A DNA stretch of 64,000 bases from Aldehydirespirator sp965205155 (GCA_965205155.1 OZ242033.1:744001-808000), one strand, 5' to 3'; shown: positions 35,669-44,421, counted from the first letter of the stretch. Numbers and translations: made by a program. The notes: generated by a model from the sequence alone, not told the origin.

Positions 35669-36324
35669 CGCGTCACGATCCTCGCGACCACACCCAGAGC
35701 GGCCCCGGTGATCACGTCCAGGGTGTAATGGTTGCCGGTAGCCACCACCACCGCCGCGACGGCGGCCGGGTAGACGGCGCCGACGGCGCGCATCAGCGGG
35801 CTGCGGGCGGAGCGGACCATCCCGAGCCCGGTCACCACCGCGAAGGCCACATGGTGGCTGGGCATGGCCGCGATCGGGTTGTACAGCTTCACCAGTGCCC
35901 GGTGCTCGAGGTCGATGCCCCGGTCGAGCAGGGTGTCGACCTGGTCGTCGCGGGTGCGGGGAGGGGCGGTGGGGAAGGCCAGGAACACGGGCAGAGCCCC
36001 GGCGTAGGCCGCGACCGCGGCCCGCCGCTCCGGACCGAAGAAGGGGCTGCCACGGCGGTGGAGCACGATCAGCCAGCCGGCGCTGAACCCGATGTTGCCG
36101 ACCGCGTAGCCCAGGTTGAGCATGTCGATCAACCGGCGATGGCGCAGCGCCGCCTGTTGGACGGCGGGCTCGATCCGCAGCCCGAGACGTTCTTCGAGGG
36201 CTACCACCCGGGCGGCGTTGCGGGCGGCCCGTTGCCGACCCCGGTCGTTCCACACCAGGCGGCGGACGCCCATATAGCAGCCGATGCACAGCGCGCCGAT
36301 GGCGAACTCGCGCAGGATCCTCAT
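35665..36324 (-). CDS. PAP2-superfamily phosphatase/transferase membrane protein
   Basis: This 219-residue integral membrane protein has the PAP2 motifs FPTAPPR, AAMPSHHVAFAVV (PSxH region) and GNHYTLDVITGA with the catalytic histidine. It resembles the PAP2_3/inositol-phosphoceramide-synthase-like group (GFSAGWLIVLHRRG). It dephosphorylates or transesterifies a lipid phosphate on the outer side of the inner membrane. ATG 36324 overlaps the upstream stop, and its stop overlaps the next ATG, so all three proteins of the operon should be made together. Confidence 0.9.
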   Translation of the reverse strand: MRILREFAIGALCIGCYMGVRRLVWNDRGRQRAARNAARVVALEERLGLRIEPAVQQAALRHRRLIDMLNLGYAVGNIGFSAGWLIVLHRRGSPFFGPERRAAVAAYAGALPVFLAFPTAPPRTRDDQVDTLLDRGIDLEHRALVKLYNPIAAMPSHHVAFAVVTGLGMVRSARSPLMRAVGAVYPAAVAAVVVATGNHYTLDVITGAALGVVARIVTR

Positions 36325-37352
36325 CCCGAAGGTTCTTCCCTCGGCTCCTCCGCACCGGGCTGGACCGGCTGGCCGTCCCCCGACTCGCCCGTCTGCGAGG
36401 GTTCTTCTTCCACCCAATGGAGCGGCGCAGCCATCGCCCAGTGCCCGGGATTGGCCCGGATCGCCTCGGACCACCGGTCGGCCAGTTGCTGTAGAACGGC
36501 CTGCTCGCCGGCCCTCCCCGCCTCGGCCGGCGGCGGATCAATGGGGGGATCCATTGTTGCGCACCACCGGCGGGGGCCCAGTGGCAGCACCGTGAACGAG
36601 ATGATCGGCGAACCGGCAAGCCGGGCCAGGGCGGCCACGCCGGCTGCTATTTCCGTTTCGCTGTCCAGGAAGCGCACCCGGTGGGTATGGCCCGCGAACT
36701 CGCTGTTGTCGCCCAACAGCAGCACGGCCTCGCCGGCCTGCAGGCGCCGGACGCTCCTCAACGCGGCTGCCTGGCGGTACATCACCTTCAATCCGACCCC
36801 GGCCCGGACGTGCTCGATCGCCCATGCAATCCAGTTGTCGGCCACGATCACGTTGGTCGGCACGGCAATCTTCGCCCCCGGGATGGCGGTGGCCACCTCC
36901 CAGCCGCCGAGGTGGGTTCCGGCGAGGATCAGGCCTCGGCCCTGGGCGACTGTGGAGTCGACGAAGTCCCAGCCCTTGTAGACGACCGTGTCCAGGAACT
37001 GCTGAGGCTTCCCGATGGCCCAGAGCAAGTCGGCCGCCGCGTGCGACTCGTTGAGCATCACGCGGCGAACCGCGGCCTGAACCCTCGGATCGTCGGGTGG
37101 CGCCCCGACGGCGTGGCACAGGTTGGCGGCCAGGCACCTCCGCCTCTTGGGCCGGGTGGCCCATTGGATGTTGCCGCCCAACTCGGCCAGCCCGTGGGCC
37201 AGCCAGACCGGAAGGCGTGACCCCACCCAGGCCGCGCCGTCGATAACCCGGGCCAGCGCGATGGCGGCCTGCCGCAGAACACGGGTACGCAGCGGCGAGA
37301 ACGACGCACACCCCGCGCGTAGCGCCTCGTCGGCTTCCGAGCAGCGCAGCAT
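36321..37352 (-). CDS. LpxL/HtrB-like lysophospholipid acyltransferase
   Basis: This 343-residue acyltransferase has the HxxxxE-type catalytic motif GTHLGGWEVA, an AVLLLGDNSEFAGHTHRVRF block and a C-terminal NPGHWAMAAPLHWVE, matching the family used for lipid A secondary acylation and, in actinobacteria, mannoside acylation. It is a peripheral inner-membrane enzyme. The ATG at 37352 (MLRCSEADEAL) is chosen because the frame upstream runs through the dispersed repeat. It is first in the three-gene lipid operon. The acceptor lipid is not identifiable. Confidence 0.88.
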   Translation of the reverse strand: MLRCSEADEALRAGCASFSPLRTRVLRQAAIALARVIDGAAWVGSRLPVWLAHGLAELGGNIQWATRPKRRRCLAANLCHAVGAPPDDPRVQAAVRRVMLNESHAAADLLWAIGKPQQFLDTVVYKGWDFVDSTVAQGRGLILAGTHLGGWEVATAIPGAKIAVPTNVIVADNWIAWAIEHVRAGVGLKVMYRQAAALRSVRRLQAGEAVLLLGDNSEFAGHTHRVRFLDSETEIAAGVAALARLAGSPIISFTVLPLGPRRWCATMDPPIDPPPAEAGRAGEQAVLQQLADRWSEAIRANPGHWAMAAPLHWVEEEPSQTGESGDGQPVQPGAEEPREEPSG

Positions 37353-37431
37353 GGCAGTCGCGACTCTAGACCTGCCGTCCGGCTGGGGCTCAGAGGCCGA
37401 GCGAGTAGGTGTACGAATCCGCCGCATACGG

Positions 37432-37479
37432 GCGAGGCCGTGGCCCGAGCGGCCCGCGAGCGCAGCGAACAAGAGCGGG
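37432..37479 (+). repeat. 48-bp dispersed intergenic repeat, copy C
   Basis: It shares the core of copies A and B, with GGCCCGCGAG where they have GGCCCGTGAG. It lies in the 214-bp divergent gap between the acyltransferase start (37352) and the APH-type kinase start (37567). Nothing else is recognised in that gap. Confidence 0.85.
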
Positions 37480-37566
37480 AGACACCCCGCCCCGACGTGA
37501 CGGGCATGCACCTGCCCGCGCGCGTTCTAAGGAGTCTCGCAAGACCCACAGGTAGATTCGGCTGCC

Positions 37567-38682
37567 GTGACCAGCCCTGCCAGCGGCGAGCCGGAGCGCT
37601 CCGGCGTAGACGTCGCCAGCGACTCGGATCCCGAGGCCGAGCGCACCGCGGGTCTGGTCGACCCCGTACGCCTCGGGCCCTGGATGGACGGCCGGGGCCT
37701 GCCGGGAGCGGGCGAGCCGCTGTCGGTCCGGTTCGTCTCGGGCGGTGCGTCCAACGAGATCTTCGAGGTGAGCCGGGGCGGGCACCGCTGGGCGCTGCGC
37801 CGCCCGCCGCGGCAGGTGCCTCCCGGCCGCAACGAGACCATGATGCGCGAGTACTGCATACTGGCCGCTCTGGGAGGCACCGACGTGCCCCACGCCCGGG
37901 CCGCCGGTGCCTGCGACGACCCCGAAGTGCTCGGCGCGGCCTTCTATCTCATGGACTTCGTGGACGGCTGGTCCCCGATCAGCGAGCCCGACTGGCCCGA
38001 GCCGTTCTACTCGGACCTGGAGGCCAGGGCCGGCCTGGCCTACGAGCTGGTGGAGGCCATCGCCCGACTCTCCCGGGTGGACTGGAGGGCCGGAGGCCTG
38101 GAGGGACTGGGCCGGCCCGACGGCTTCCACGAGCGCCAGGTGGACCGCTGGTACGCCCATCTGGACCGGTTCCGCTTCCGGGACATTCCCGGCCTGGACG
38201 TGGCCGGGGACTGGCTGAGGGGGCGGAGGCCCCGCAGCTACGAGCCGGGGATCATGCACGGCGACTACCAGTTCGCCAACGTGATGTTCCACCACGGTGC
38301 CCCGGCCCGGATGGCCGCCATCGTGGACTGGGAGATGGGCACGGTCGGCGACCCGCTGCTCGACCTCGCCTGGGTGGTGATGGGCTGGCCCGACGACACG
38401 GACAGCGGGGCCGGGCGCCGGGTCAGCGGGTACGTGGACTACGCGGGCCTGCCCGGGCGCGACGACCTCCTGGAGCGCTACGCGACGGTGTCGGGGCGCG
38501 ACGTGGACGAGATCGACTACTACGTGATCCTGGCCCGGTTCAAGATGGCCATCGTGCTCGAGGGCGGCTACGCCCGGTACGTGGCCGGCGGGGCCGACAA
38601 CCCCAAGATGGAGGCGTTCGGCCCGGTGGTGCTCGACATGGCCGAGGCCGCGGCCGAGTTGGCCGGCACTACCAGCCTCTAG
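37567..38682 (+). CDS. APH-family phosphotransferase (ACAD10/11- and LvaA-like kinase)
   Basis: This 371-residue aminoglycoside-phosphotransferase-fold kinase has the Brenner motif MHGDYQFANVMF with catalytic aspartate and Asn, the metal-binding IVDWEMGTVGDPLLDL, and an N-lobe RFVSGGASNEIFEV. The closest functional analogues are the kinase domain of mitochondrial ACAD10/11 and bacterial LvaA, which phosphorylate 4-hydroxyacyl-CoA. An acyl-CoA dehydrogenase gene follows within 44 bp, the same pairing as those proteins. Antibiotic resistance is improbable. GTG 37567 gives a 371-residue product; the first 30 residues are low complexity. Confidence 0.9.
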   Translation: MTSPASGEPERSGVDVASDSDPEAERTAGLVDPVRLGPWMDGRGLPGAGEPLSVRFVSGGASNEIFEVSRGGHRWALRRPPRQVPPGRNETMMREYCILAALGGTDVPHARAAGACDDPEVLGAAFYLMDFVDGWSPISEPDWPEPFYSDLEARAGLAYELVEAIARLSRVDWRAGGLEGLGRPDGFHERQVDRWYAHLDRFRFRDIPGLDVAGDWLRGRRPRSYEPGIMHGDYQFANVMFHHGAPARMAAIVDWEMGTVGDPLLDLAWVVMGWPDDTDSGAGRRVSGYVDYAGLPGRDDLLERYATVSGRDVDEIDYYVILARFKMAIVLEGGYARYVAGGADNPKMEAFGPVVLDMAEAAAELAGTTSL

Positions 38683-38725
38683 CCGCGGGCGGCACCGGGC
38701 CGGCAGGGGCGTACCGTGGTGGTTC

Positions 38726-40033
38726 ATGGCCATTGACTTCGCGGTCGAGCCGGAGTTCCGGACGAAGCTCGACTGGATGGACCGGTTCGTCACCGGGGAG
38801 GTCGAGCCGCTCGACCTGTACTTCCGCGACACGGTCAGCCCGTTCGACCGCGCCAACGCCACCGCCAACGCCCTGGTGCGCCCGCTGCAGCACCAGGTGC
38901 AGGAGAGGGGCCTGTGGGCCTGCCATCTCGGACCGGAGTTGGGAGGCCCGGGCTACGGCCAGGTGAAGCTGGCCCTGATGAACGAGATCCTGGGCCGGTC
39001 GCTGTGGGGCCAGGTGGTGTTCGGCTGCCAGGCCCCCGACTCGGGCAACGCCGAGATCCTGGCCCACTACGGCACCGAGGAGCAGCGGGAGCAGTTCCTG
39101 CGACCGTTGCTGGCCGGGGAGATCTCGTCCACGTACTCGATGACCGAGCCCCAGGGCGGGTCCGATCCCAACCACTTCACGTGCCGGGCGGTACGCGACG
39201 GCGACGAGTGGGTCATCACCGGCGAGAAGTGGTTCGCCTCCAACTTCCGCTACTCGACGTTCCTGATCGTGATGGTGATCACCGACCCCGACCTGCCGGT
39301 GTACCGGGGCTCGTCGATGATGCTGGTGCCGTCCGACGCGGAGGGCCTGGAGGTAGTGACCGACGTCGGGCTGGGCTCCGAGCCGCTGGGTGAGGGCGAC
39401 CACCCCCACCTGCGGTTCAACGACGTGCGGGTGCCGGCCCAGAACCTGCTGGGGGAGCAGGGCTCGGGGTTCAAGATCGCCCAGACCCGCCTGGGCGGGG
39501 GCCGGGTCCATCACGCCATGCGCTCGGTGGGGACGGCCCAGCGGGCGCTGGACATGATGTGCGAGCGGGTGCTGTCGCGCGAGACCAAGGGCTCGCTGAT
39601 CGCCGAGAAGCAGGCCATCCAGCACTGGATCGCCGACTCGTGGGTGCAGATCCAGCAATTCCGGCTCCAGGTGCTGCACTGCGCCTGGCTGATCGACACC
39701 GTGGGCGACTACGCCAGGATCCGCCAGCACATCGCCGGGGTGAAGGTGGCCACGCCCAAGGTGCTGATCGACGTGGTGTACCGGGCCATGCACGCCCACG
39801 GCTCGCTGGGCGTGTCCAACCTGATGCCGCTGGCCCACATGTGGATGTCGGGTCCGGTCATGGGCATCGCCGACGGGCCGACCGAGGTCCACAAGGACAC
39901 CATCGCCAAGCAGGTGCTCAAGGGCTACAGGCCCCACGACGGCCTGTACCCGTCGATGCACCTGCCCACCCGCATCGAGGCGGCCCGGGCCCACATCGAG
40001 GCCCGGCTGGAGCACGAGATCGCCAACCTCTGA
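38726..40033 (+). CDS. Acyl-CoA dehydrogenase (ACAD10/11-like)
   Basis: This 435-residue acyl-CoA dehydrogenase has EILGRSLWGQVVFGCQAPDS and YSMTEPQGGSDPNHF in the substrate pocket region, WVITGEKWFASN in the beta-domain and GPTEVHKDTIAKQVL at the C-terminus. The WGQVVFGCQAPDSGN stretch is characteristic of the ACAD11 type. With the kinase upstream I infer conversion of a 4-hydroxyacyl-CoA via its phosphate to an unsaturated acyl-CoA. Only 43 bp separate the two genes. FAD-dependent, electrons to ETF. Confidence 0.92.
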   Translation: MAIDFAVEPEFRTKLDWMDRFVTGEVEPLDLYFRDTVSPFDRANATANALVRPLQHQVQERGLWACHLGPELGGPGYGQVKLALMNEILGRSLWGQVVFGCQAPDSGNAEILAHYGTEEQREQFLRPLLAGEISSTYSMTEPQGGSDPNHFTCRAVRDGDEWVITGEKWFASNFRYSTFLIVMVITDPDLPVYRGSSMMLVPSDAEGLEVVTDVGLGSEPLGEGDHPHLRFNDVRVPAQNLLGEQGSGFKIAQTRLGGGRVHHAMRSVGTAQRALDMMCERVLSRETKGSLIAEKQAIQHWIADSWVQIQQFRLQVLHCAWLIDTVGDYARIRQHIAGVKVATPKVLIDVVYRAMHAHGSLGVSNLMPLAHMWMSGPVMGIADGPTEVHKDTIAKQVLKGYRPHDGLYPSMHLPTRIEAARAHIEARLEHEIANL

Positions 40034-40059
40034 GTGCGGGGCGAGCGGGGTTCGGCGAG

Positions 40060-40683
40060 GTGAACGATTCCGGTGGCGTCGCCGAGTCCCGGGCTGCGAT
40101 CGACGCGGCCAACGCCGCCGATCCCCGAAGCCACGATGGGGAGCCGCTGGCCCTGGCCCAGGGTCGGCGGGCCGAGGAGTGGGTGGTCCGTCTCGATCCG
40201 GACGCGTCGGACGCGCTGAGGTTGGCGGCCCGGGCCCACCACCTGCGTCGCTGGGCGCTGCCCCGCTCGGACTATCCGGAGGGCCGGGCCGGCTACCTGC
40301 GGTGGCGGCGAGCGCAGCGGGAGCGCCACGCCCGGGACCTGGCCGCCATCCTCGACGAGGCCGGTGTGGACGGCCCGGTGTCGGCCAGGGCTGCCCAGAT
40401 CGTGGCCAAGCGGGGACTGGGCTCCGATCCCGAGGTGCAGACCTTCGAGGACGCGGTGAGCCTCACGTTCCTGGAGACGGAGCTGCGCTCGGTGCTCGAC
40501 CGTCTCGACGACGACACCAAGGCGGCCGACATCTTGGCCAAGACGATGGCCAAGATGAGCGCCGCCGGCCGGGAGCAGGCCGTCGCGGTGGCCGCCACCC
40601 TCGACGAGCGCAACCGGCGGCTCGTCGCCGAGGCCAGCACAGCCTTCACTCAGAGCACGGCCGACCGCCCTGCTGGCTGCTGA
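40060..40683 (+). CDS. DUF4202 family protein
   Basis: This 207-residue protein matches the DUF4202 pattern from end to end: AIDAANAADPRSHDGEPLAL, AARAHHLRRWALPRSDYPEG, RAGYLRWRRAQRERHARDL and DPEVQTFEDAVSLTFLE. The conserved histidines and the E-D-x-x-S-L-x-F-L-E helix suggest an HD-like metal site, but the function is unknown in any organism I know of. It starts at GTG 40060 after GGCGAGG, 26 bp behind the dehydrogenase. Its end overlaps the convergent hydrolase gene by 38 bp. Confidence 0.85.
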   Translation: MNDSGGVAESRAAIDAANAADPRSHDGEPLALAQGRRAEEWVVRLDPDASDALRLAARAHHLRRWALPRSDYPEGRAGYLRWRRAQRERHARDLAAILDEAGVDGPVSARAAQIVAKRGLGSDPEVQTFEDAVSLTFLETELRSVLDRLDDDTKAADILAKTMAKMSAAGREQAVAVAATLDERNRRLVAEASTAFTQSTADRPAGC

Positions 40684-41857
40684 GACGGTTGTAGGTGGCG
40701 GTCTCGATGTCGGCGTACAACTGGTAGGAGCGGGGGTCGGCGAACGGGAGTTGCTGGCTGATGTAGGTGCCGGCGACCTGGTTGCCCATGTCGATCCAGA
40801 AGAAGGTGTTGGCTATGCCGGCCCACATGAGCCCGCCGGCGGGTCGTCCGGTGGGCAGCGGCTCCTCGTTGATCTGGAAGGTCAGGCCCCAGGTCTTGGC
40901 CACGCCGGGGAAGAACTCGGCGTCGTTGCTGAGCTCACGCCTCACCGCGGGCAGGGCGACCACCCGCAGGTCTCCGATGTTGTTGACCGTCATCCGGTCG
41001 ACCGTCTCAGGCTGCAGGACCTCAACGCCGTTGCGGCTGCCCCGGCCCAGGATCATCTGAAGGAACCGGCAGTAGTCCTCGACCGTGCTGTAGAGCCCGC
41101 CACCGCCCGACGGGTACTTCGGTTCGGGCGACCGGGCGAGCTCGATGGCAGCCAGCGAACCGTCGGGCCTCCGGGCGTGGATCGCGGCACTGCGAGACTG
41201 CAGGTCGTCGCTCAGCCCGAATGAGGTGGAGCCCATGCCCAGCGGTCTGAGGATGTGCTCGTCGAGGTAGTGGTCGAGCCGGTGGCCCGACACCTCCTCC
41301 ACCATGCGGCCCACGATGTCGATGCTGATGCCGTACATCCAGCCCTCACCGGGGTCGAACAACGCTGGCACGGTCGTGGTCGCCACCAGCTCCCCGCTCG
41401 TCATCGATTGGGTTCCGGTGGCTTGCTGGTAGCGCAGCAGGGGCTCGCTCCAGGTGTCGTAGCCGAATCCGGAGGTGTGGGTCAGCAGGTGGCGCAGGGT
41501 GATCGGGGCCCTGGCCGGGCGCACCAAGGGCTGCCCGTCGTCGTCGAAGCCCTCGAGCACGCCCGCGTCGGCCAGGCTGGGCAGCACGCTCGACGCCGAC
41601 GCGTCCAGGTGAAGTTCGCCCCGCTCCACGAGCTGCATGGCCGCGACGCCGGTGATGGCCTTGGTCATGGAGGCGATCCAGCAGACCGTGTCGAGCGTCA
41701 TGGGGCCGGCGTGGGCCGCGGCGTCGGCCGATCGCGCTCCGGCAGCCGCGGCGGCCAACACGCCGTCGCGGGTGACGACTTGGGCCGCTGCCCCCACCAC
41801 GTCGCCGGCGCCCACGCCCCTGTCGAGGATCGCCTGCACATCGTCCTGCAGCGCCAC
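40646..41857 (-). CDS. Beta-lactamase/esterase family serine hydrolase
   Basis: This 403-residue class C beta-lactamase-like hydrolase has the SxxK motif as SMTK (WIASMTKAITG), the tyrosine motif in GWMYGISIDIVG and the conserved LRHLLTHTSGFGYD. Members of this fold (EstB, LACTB, DD-peptidases) are mainly esterases or peptidases. No signal peptide is apparent, so it should be cytoplasmic. GTG 41857 is preceded by AAGGAGG on the minus strand. The LLM gene 14 bp upstream is probably in the same transcript. Confidence 0.92.
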   Translation of the reverse strand: MALQDDVQAILDRGVGAGDVVGAAAQVVTRDGVLAAAAAGARSADAAAHAGPMTLDTVCWIASMTKAITGVAAMQLVERGELHLDASASSVLPSLADAGVLEGFDDDGQPLVRPARAPITLRHLLTHTSGFGYDTWSEPLLRYQQATGTQSMTSGELVATTTVPALFDPGEGWMYGISIDIVGRMVEEVSGHRLDHYLDEHILRPLGMGSTSFGLSDDLQSRSAAIHARRPDGSLAAIELARSPEPKYPSGGGGLYSTVEDYCRFLQMILGRGSRNGVEVLQPETVDRMTVNNIGDLRVVALPAVRRELSNDAEFFPGVAKTWGLTFQINEEPLPTGRPAGGLMWAGIANTFFWIDMGNQVAGTYISQQLPFADPRSYQLYADIETATYNRLSSQQGGRPCSE

Positions 41858-41871
41858 CCGGGCCTCCCTTG

Positions 41872-42813
41872 TCAGTCGAGCAGGGCTTCGACCGAGGCGG
41901 CCCAGCGCACGTGATCGCCAACCGTTGCCGGGTCGAACCCGGGGACCGCCAACGACGACACGCCGAGGCTGCGGGCGATGGCCGCGATGGGTGCCGGGTC
42001 GGAGTCCTCGAACACCAGGTCCTCCAGCGCGGCGGGCGGGACGAGGGCTCCTGCGGCCGCCACGTCGCCCCGCACGAGCTGCGCCCGGACGGCCTCGACC
42101 CGGACGTCGTCAAGGCCCCACCCGTGCCGGACCTCCGCGGCGGTGTTGAGGGAGGCGTACACCGCGACGTGCTGGATCGACGCTGACGGGGCGTCGCGGT
42201 GGCGGACGAGCGGGGCCCAGATCAACTCCGGCGGCCGGGGCCGGTGGGAGGCGCCGTCGTGGATGACCGAAGCGGAGCGTTCGAGGTCCGACGCCGGGAT
42301 CGCCCACAGCAGGACCCGGTCTGCCATCGCGCCCGCGGTGCGCAGCATCTGGTCGCCGCGCCCGGCGATCAGGATCGGGACGGGATCGAGGGCGACGTCG
42401 AGACCGCGGCCGGACGCCGCGTCGAGTGTCCCGCCGGCGGCCACCTCGCGCAGGAAGGCAACGAGCTCGGTGACCCTCGCGGCCGCGTCCCGCCGGGAGA
42501 TCCGGGCTGCGGCGGTGACCTCGGATCCGCCGGCCGAGACGCCGCAGAACACGCGGCCGGGCGCTGTCTCCTGCAGCGTGGCCAGCGCCGACGCGGTGTG
42601 GAACCGGTGGCGCATGTACGGGTTGGTCATGGCCGGTCCGACCTCGATCCGCTCCGTCGCCTCGGCGACCGCGCCGAGCAGCATCCAGGCGTCGCGCCAC
42701 CAGAAGGCGTCGGCGACTCCGATCCACCCCGCCCCGGCCCCCTCGGCCGCCCGGGCGAGCGCCACCGCTTGGCCGATGTCGGGGTTGGGCACATGGTTGA
42801 TCACACCGACCAT
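41872..42813 (-). CDS. LLM-class flavin/F420-dependent oxidoreductase
   Basis: This 313-residue luciferase-fold protein begins MVGVINHVPNPDIGQAVALA with GWIGVADAFWWRDAW and VGPAMTNPYMRHRFHTASAL, then a nitrogen-side pocket PVPILIAGRGDQMLRTAG. It is shorter in the middle than typical TIGR03619 members. Its first 13 bp overlap the end of the upstream LLM gene, so two paralogues (about 30% alike by eye) are co-translated and may function together. Cofactor F420 or FMN is not resolved. Confidence 0.87.
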   Translation of the reverse strand: MVGVINHVPNPDIGQAVALARAAEGAGAGWIGVADAFWWRDAWMLLGAVAEATERIEVGPAMTNPYMRHRFHTASALATLQETAPGRVFCGVSAGGSEVTAAARISRRDAAARVTELVAFLREVAAGGTLDAASGRGLDVALDPVPILIAGRGDQMLRTAGAMADRVLLWAIPASDLERSASVIHDGASHRPRPPELIWAPLVRHRDAPSASIQHVAVYASLNTAAEVRHGWGLDDVRVEAVRAQLVRGDVAAAGALVPPAALEDLVFEDSDPAPIAAIARSLGVSSLAVPGFDPATVGDHVRWAASVEALLD

Positions 42814-43793
42814 CGGTCACCTCCCAACTCGGCGGTCATGGCCGCGAACGCCTCGGCCGCGTGGGATGCGCCTCCGTGGAGATCATCCTGGACCAGGGCG
42901 AGTCCGATGCTGGCGGGTCGATGGTCGCGGACCAGTTCCGCCAGCCGCCTGCCCACCACGGAGGGCGGCCCGGTCAGCATCAGCCGTTCGAGCATGCTGT
43001 CATCGATGAGCGTCCGTGCCGGTTCCGGGTCTCCGGCCCGGATCGCCTCGGCGGCCGCCCTCACCGCGTCGAGGTCGAGCCCCAGTTCCTCCCGGGTCTC
43101 CGGCGGAGTGTCGAGCAGCGACCAGATCAACTCGGGCCGGTGCCGGTCCGCGGCCTTGTCGGTGAACGCGACGCTCGGGTACAGCGCGATGTTGATCGGG
43201 TGCACCGAGCGGGCCCAGCCGACGACGGCGGCGTAGCGGAACGGGGGCATGCCGGCCACGAACGCACCGTCGGCCCGCTCGGACGCCAGCCGGTTGAGCC
43301 GGGGGCCTCGGGCTCCCACGAACACCGGCATGGGCGAGCCGGCGGACGCTTCGGAGACGGCGACGTCGGAGGGCGTGTAGCCCGACGCCGGCGTCGCGGT
43401 CCCGACCGCCCGGGCGATGTCGAGGAACTCGCCCACCCGGTGGAGCGGCCGGGTGGCCTGCAGGCCGAACGGGGAGAGCGACATCTGGCCTCCCGCGCCG
43501 ATCCCGAGCACGGCCCGGCCGCCGCTGAGTTCGTGGATCGTCAGCATGCTGGTCGCCGTCACGCCGGGATGGCGCACGTAGGGATTGGTGACACCGGTGG
43601 CCAGCCGGATCCGGTCGGTGACCACTGCGGCCGCGGCGAGTACGGCGAAGGGGTCGCGCGCCGGTCCCTCGTCACCCACCCACAGCTCGTCGAGGCCGAG
43701 ATTCTCGACATGGCGGGCCAGATCGACCAACTCGGACGCCGGCACGTCGGGGAACACCCACACGCCGGTGGCGGGAACGGTGTCTCCGCTCAC
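42801..43793 (-). CDS. LLM-class flavin/F420-dependent oxidoreductase
   Basis: This 330-residue luciferase-like monooxygenase-fold protein has GLDELWVGDEGPARDPFAVL, RLATGVTNPYVRHPGVTATS, LSGGRAVLGIGAGGQMSLSP and PMPVFVGARGPRLNRLASER, all typical of F420-dependent methylene-H4MPT-reductase-like enzymes. The start is GTG 43793 (VSGDTVPATGVWVFP). It is the first gene of an LLM-LLM-hydrolase operon on the minus strand, divergent from the carboxymuconolactone-decarboxylase-like gene with a 23-bp gap. Confidence 0.9.
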   Translation of the reverse strand: MSGDTVPATGVWVFPDVPASELVDLARHVENLGLDELWVGDEGPARDPFAVLAAAAVVTDRIRLATGVTNPYVRHPGVTATSMLTIHELSGGRAVLGIGAGGQMSLSPFGLQATRPLHRVGEFLDIARAVGTATPASGYTPSDVAVSEASAGSPMPVFVGARGPRLNRLASERADGAFVAGMPPFRYAAVVGWARSVHPINIALYPSVAFTDKAADRHRPELIWSLLDTPPETREELGLDLDAVRAAAEAIRAGDPEPARTLIDDSMLERLMLTGPPSVVGRRLAELVRDHRPASIGLALVQDDLHGGASHAAEAFAAMTAELGGDRWSV

Positions 43794-43816
43794 GGCTCCG
43801 GTCTACCATCGCGGCC

Positions 43817-44395
43817 ATGGCCTGGATCGACACCGTGGAGTGGGCCGACGCCGAGGGTCCCTTGCGCGATGCTTACGACTGGCAGGCGGCTGCGCTGGGG
43901 GAGCCGGCCGAGTTCACCATGCTCGGCAGCCTCTACCCCCCGATCGTCGAGGAGCGGCTGCGGCTCTATCGCACAGTCGAGCACTGCCCGTCGCAGCTCA
44001 CCGCGATCGAGCGGCAGGCGGCAGCGCTGGTGACGTCCCGGCTCAACGGCACCGACCACTGCGCGTCGGGGCTGCGGCTCAAGCTCGAGTCGCTCGGCCT
44101 GGCCGGCGGAGTGCTCGACGCCATCGACGCCGACCCGGCCGATGTGCGCTCCGGTGACGAGCGCCTCGACGCCATCTGCGCCTATGCGGCCAAGCTCACC
44201 CTGTCGCCCGCCGCGGTCACCGAGGACGACCTCGATTCTCTGCGCGAGCGCGGGCTCAGCGATCTCGACATTCTCGATCTCAACAACATGGTCGCCTACT
44301 ACGCCTACATCAACCGGGTGGTGATGGGCCTCGGGCTCCGCAGCGTGATGACGTCCACCCACCAGGCGACGAGCGCGGTCCCCGGCGAGCGCTGA
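43817..44395 (+). CDS. Carboxymuconolactone-decarboxylase/AhpD-like protein lacking the second cysteine
   Basis: This 192-residue all-helical protein has the CMD/AhpD core ERQAAALVTSRLNGTDHCAS. In AhpD-type peroxidases the motif is ExxCxxCxxxH; here the region reads DHCASGLRLKLESLG, with one cysteine and no vicinal partner or histidine. Thiol peroxidase activity of the AhpD kind is therefore doubtful. Other members act as decarboxylases or unknown enzymes. The ATG at 43817 is clear. Isolated between oppositely oriented LLM genes. Confidence 0.85.
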   Translation: MAWIDTVEWADAEGPLRDAYDWQAAALGEPAEFTMLGSLYPPIVEERLRLYRTVEHCPSQLTAIERQAAALVTSRLNGTDHCASGLRLKLESLGLAGGVLDAIDADPADVRSGDERLDAICAYAAKLTLSPAAVTEDDLDSLRERGLSDLDILDLNNMVAYYAYINRVVMGLGLRSVMTSTHQATSAVPGER

Positions 44396-44421
44396 CCGCC
44401 GCCCGGCTGGCATCGGCCCCG

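Noticed and set aside
37567..38682. Aminoglycoside resistance kinase
   Set aside because: The fold is shared, but the adjacent ACAD11-like dehydrogenase and the sequence of the substrate lobe favour a hydroxyacyl-CoA kinase.
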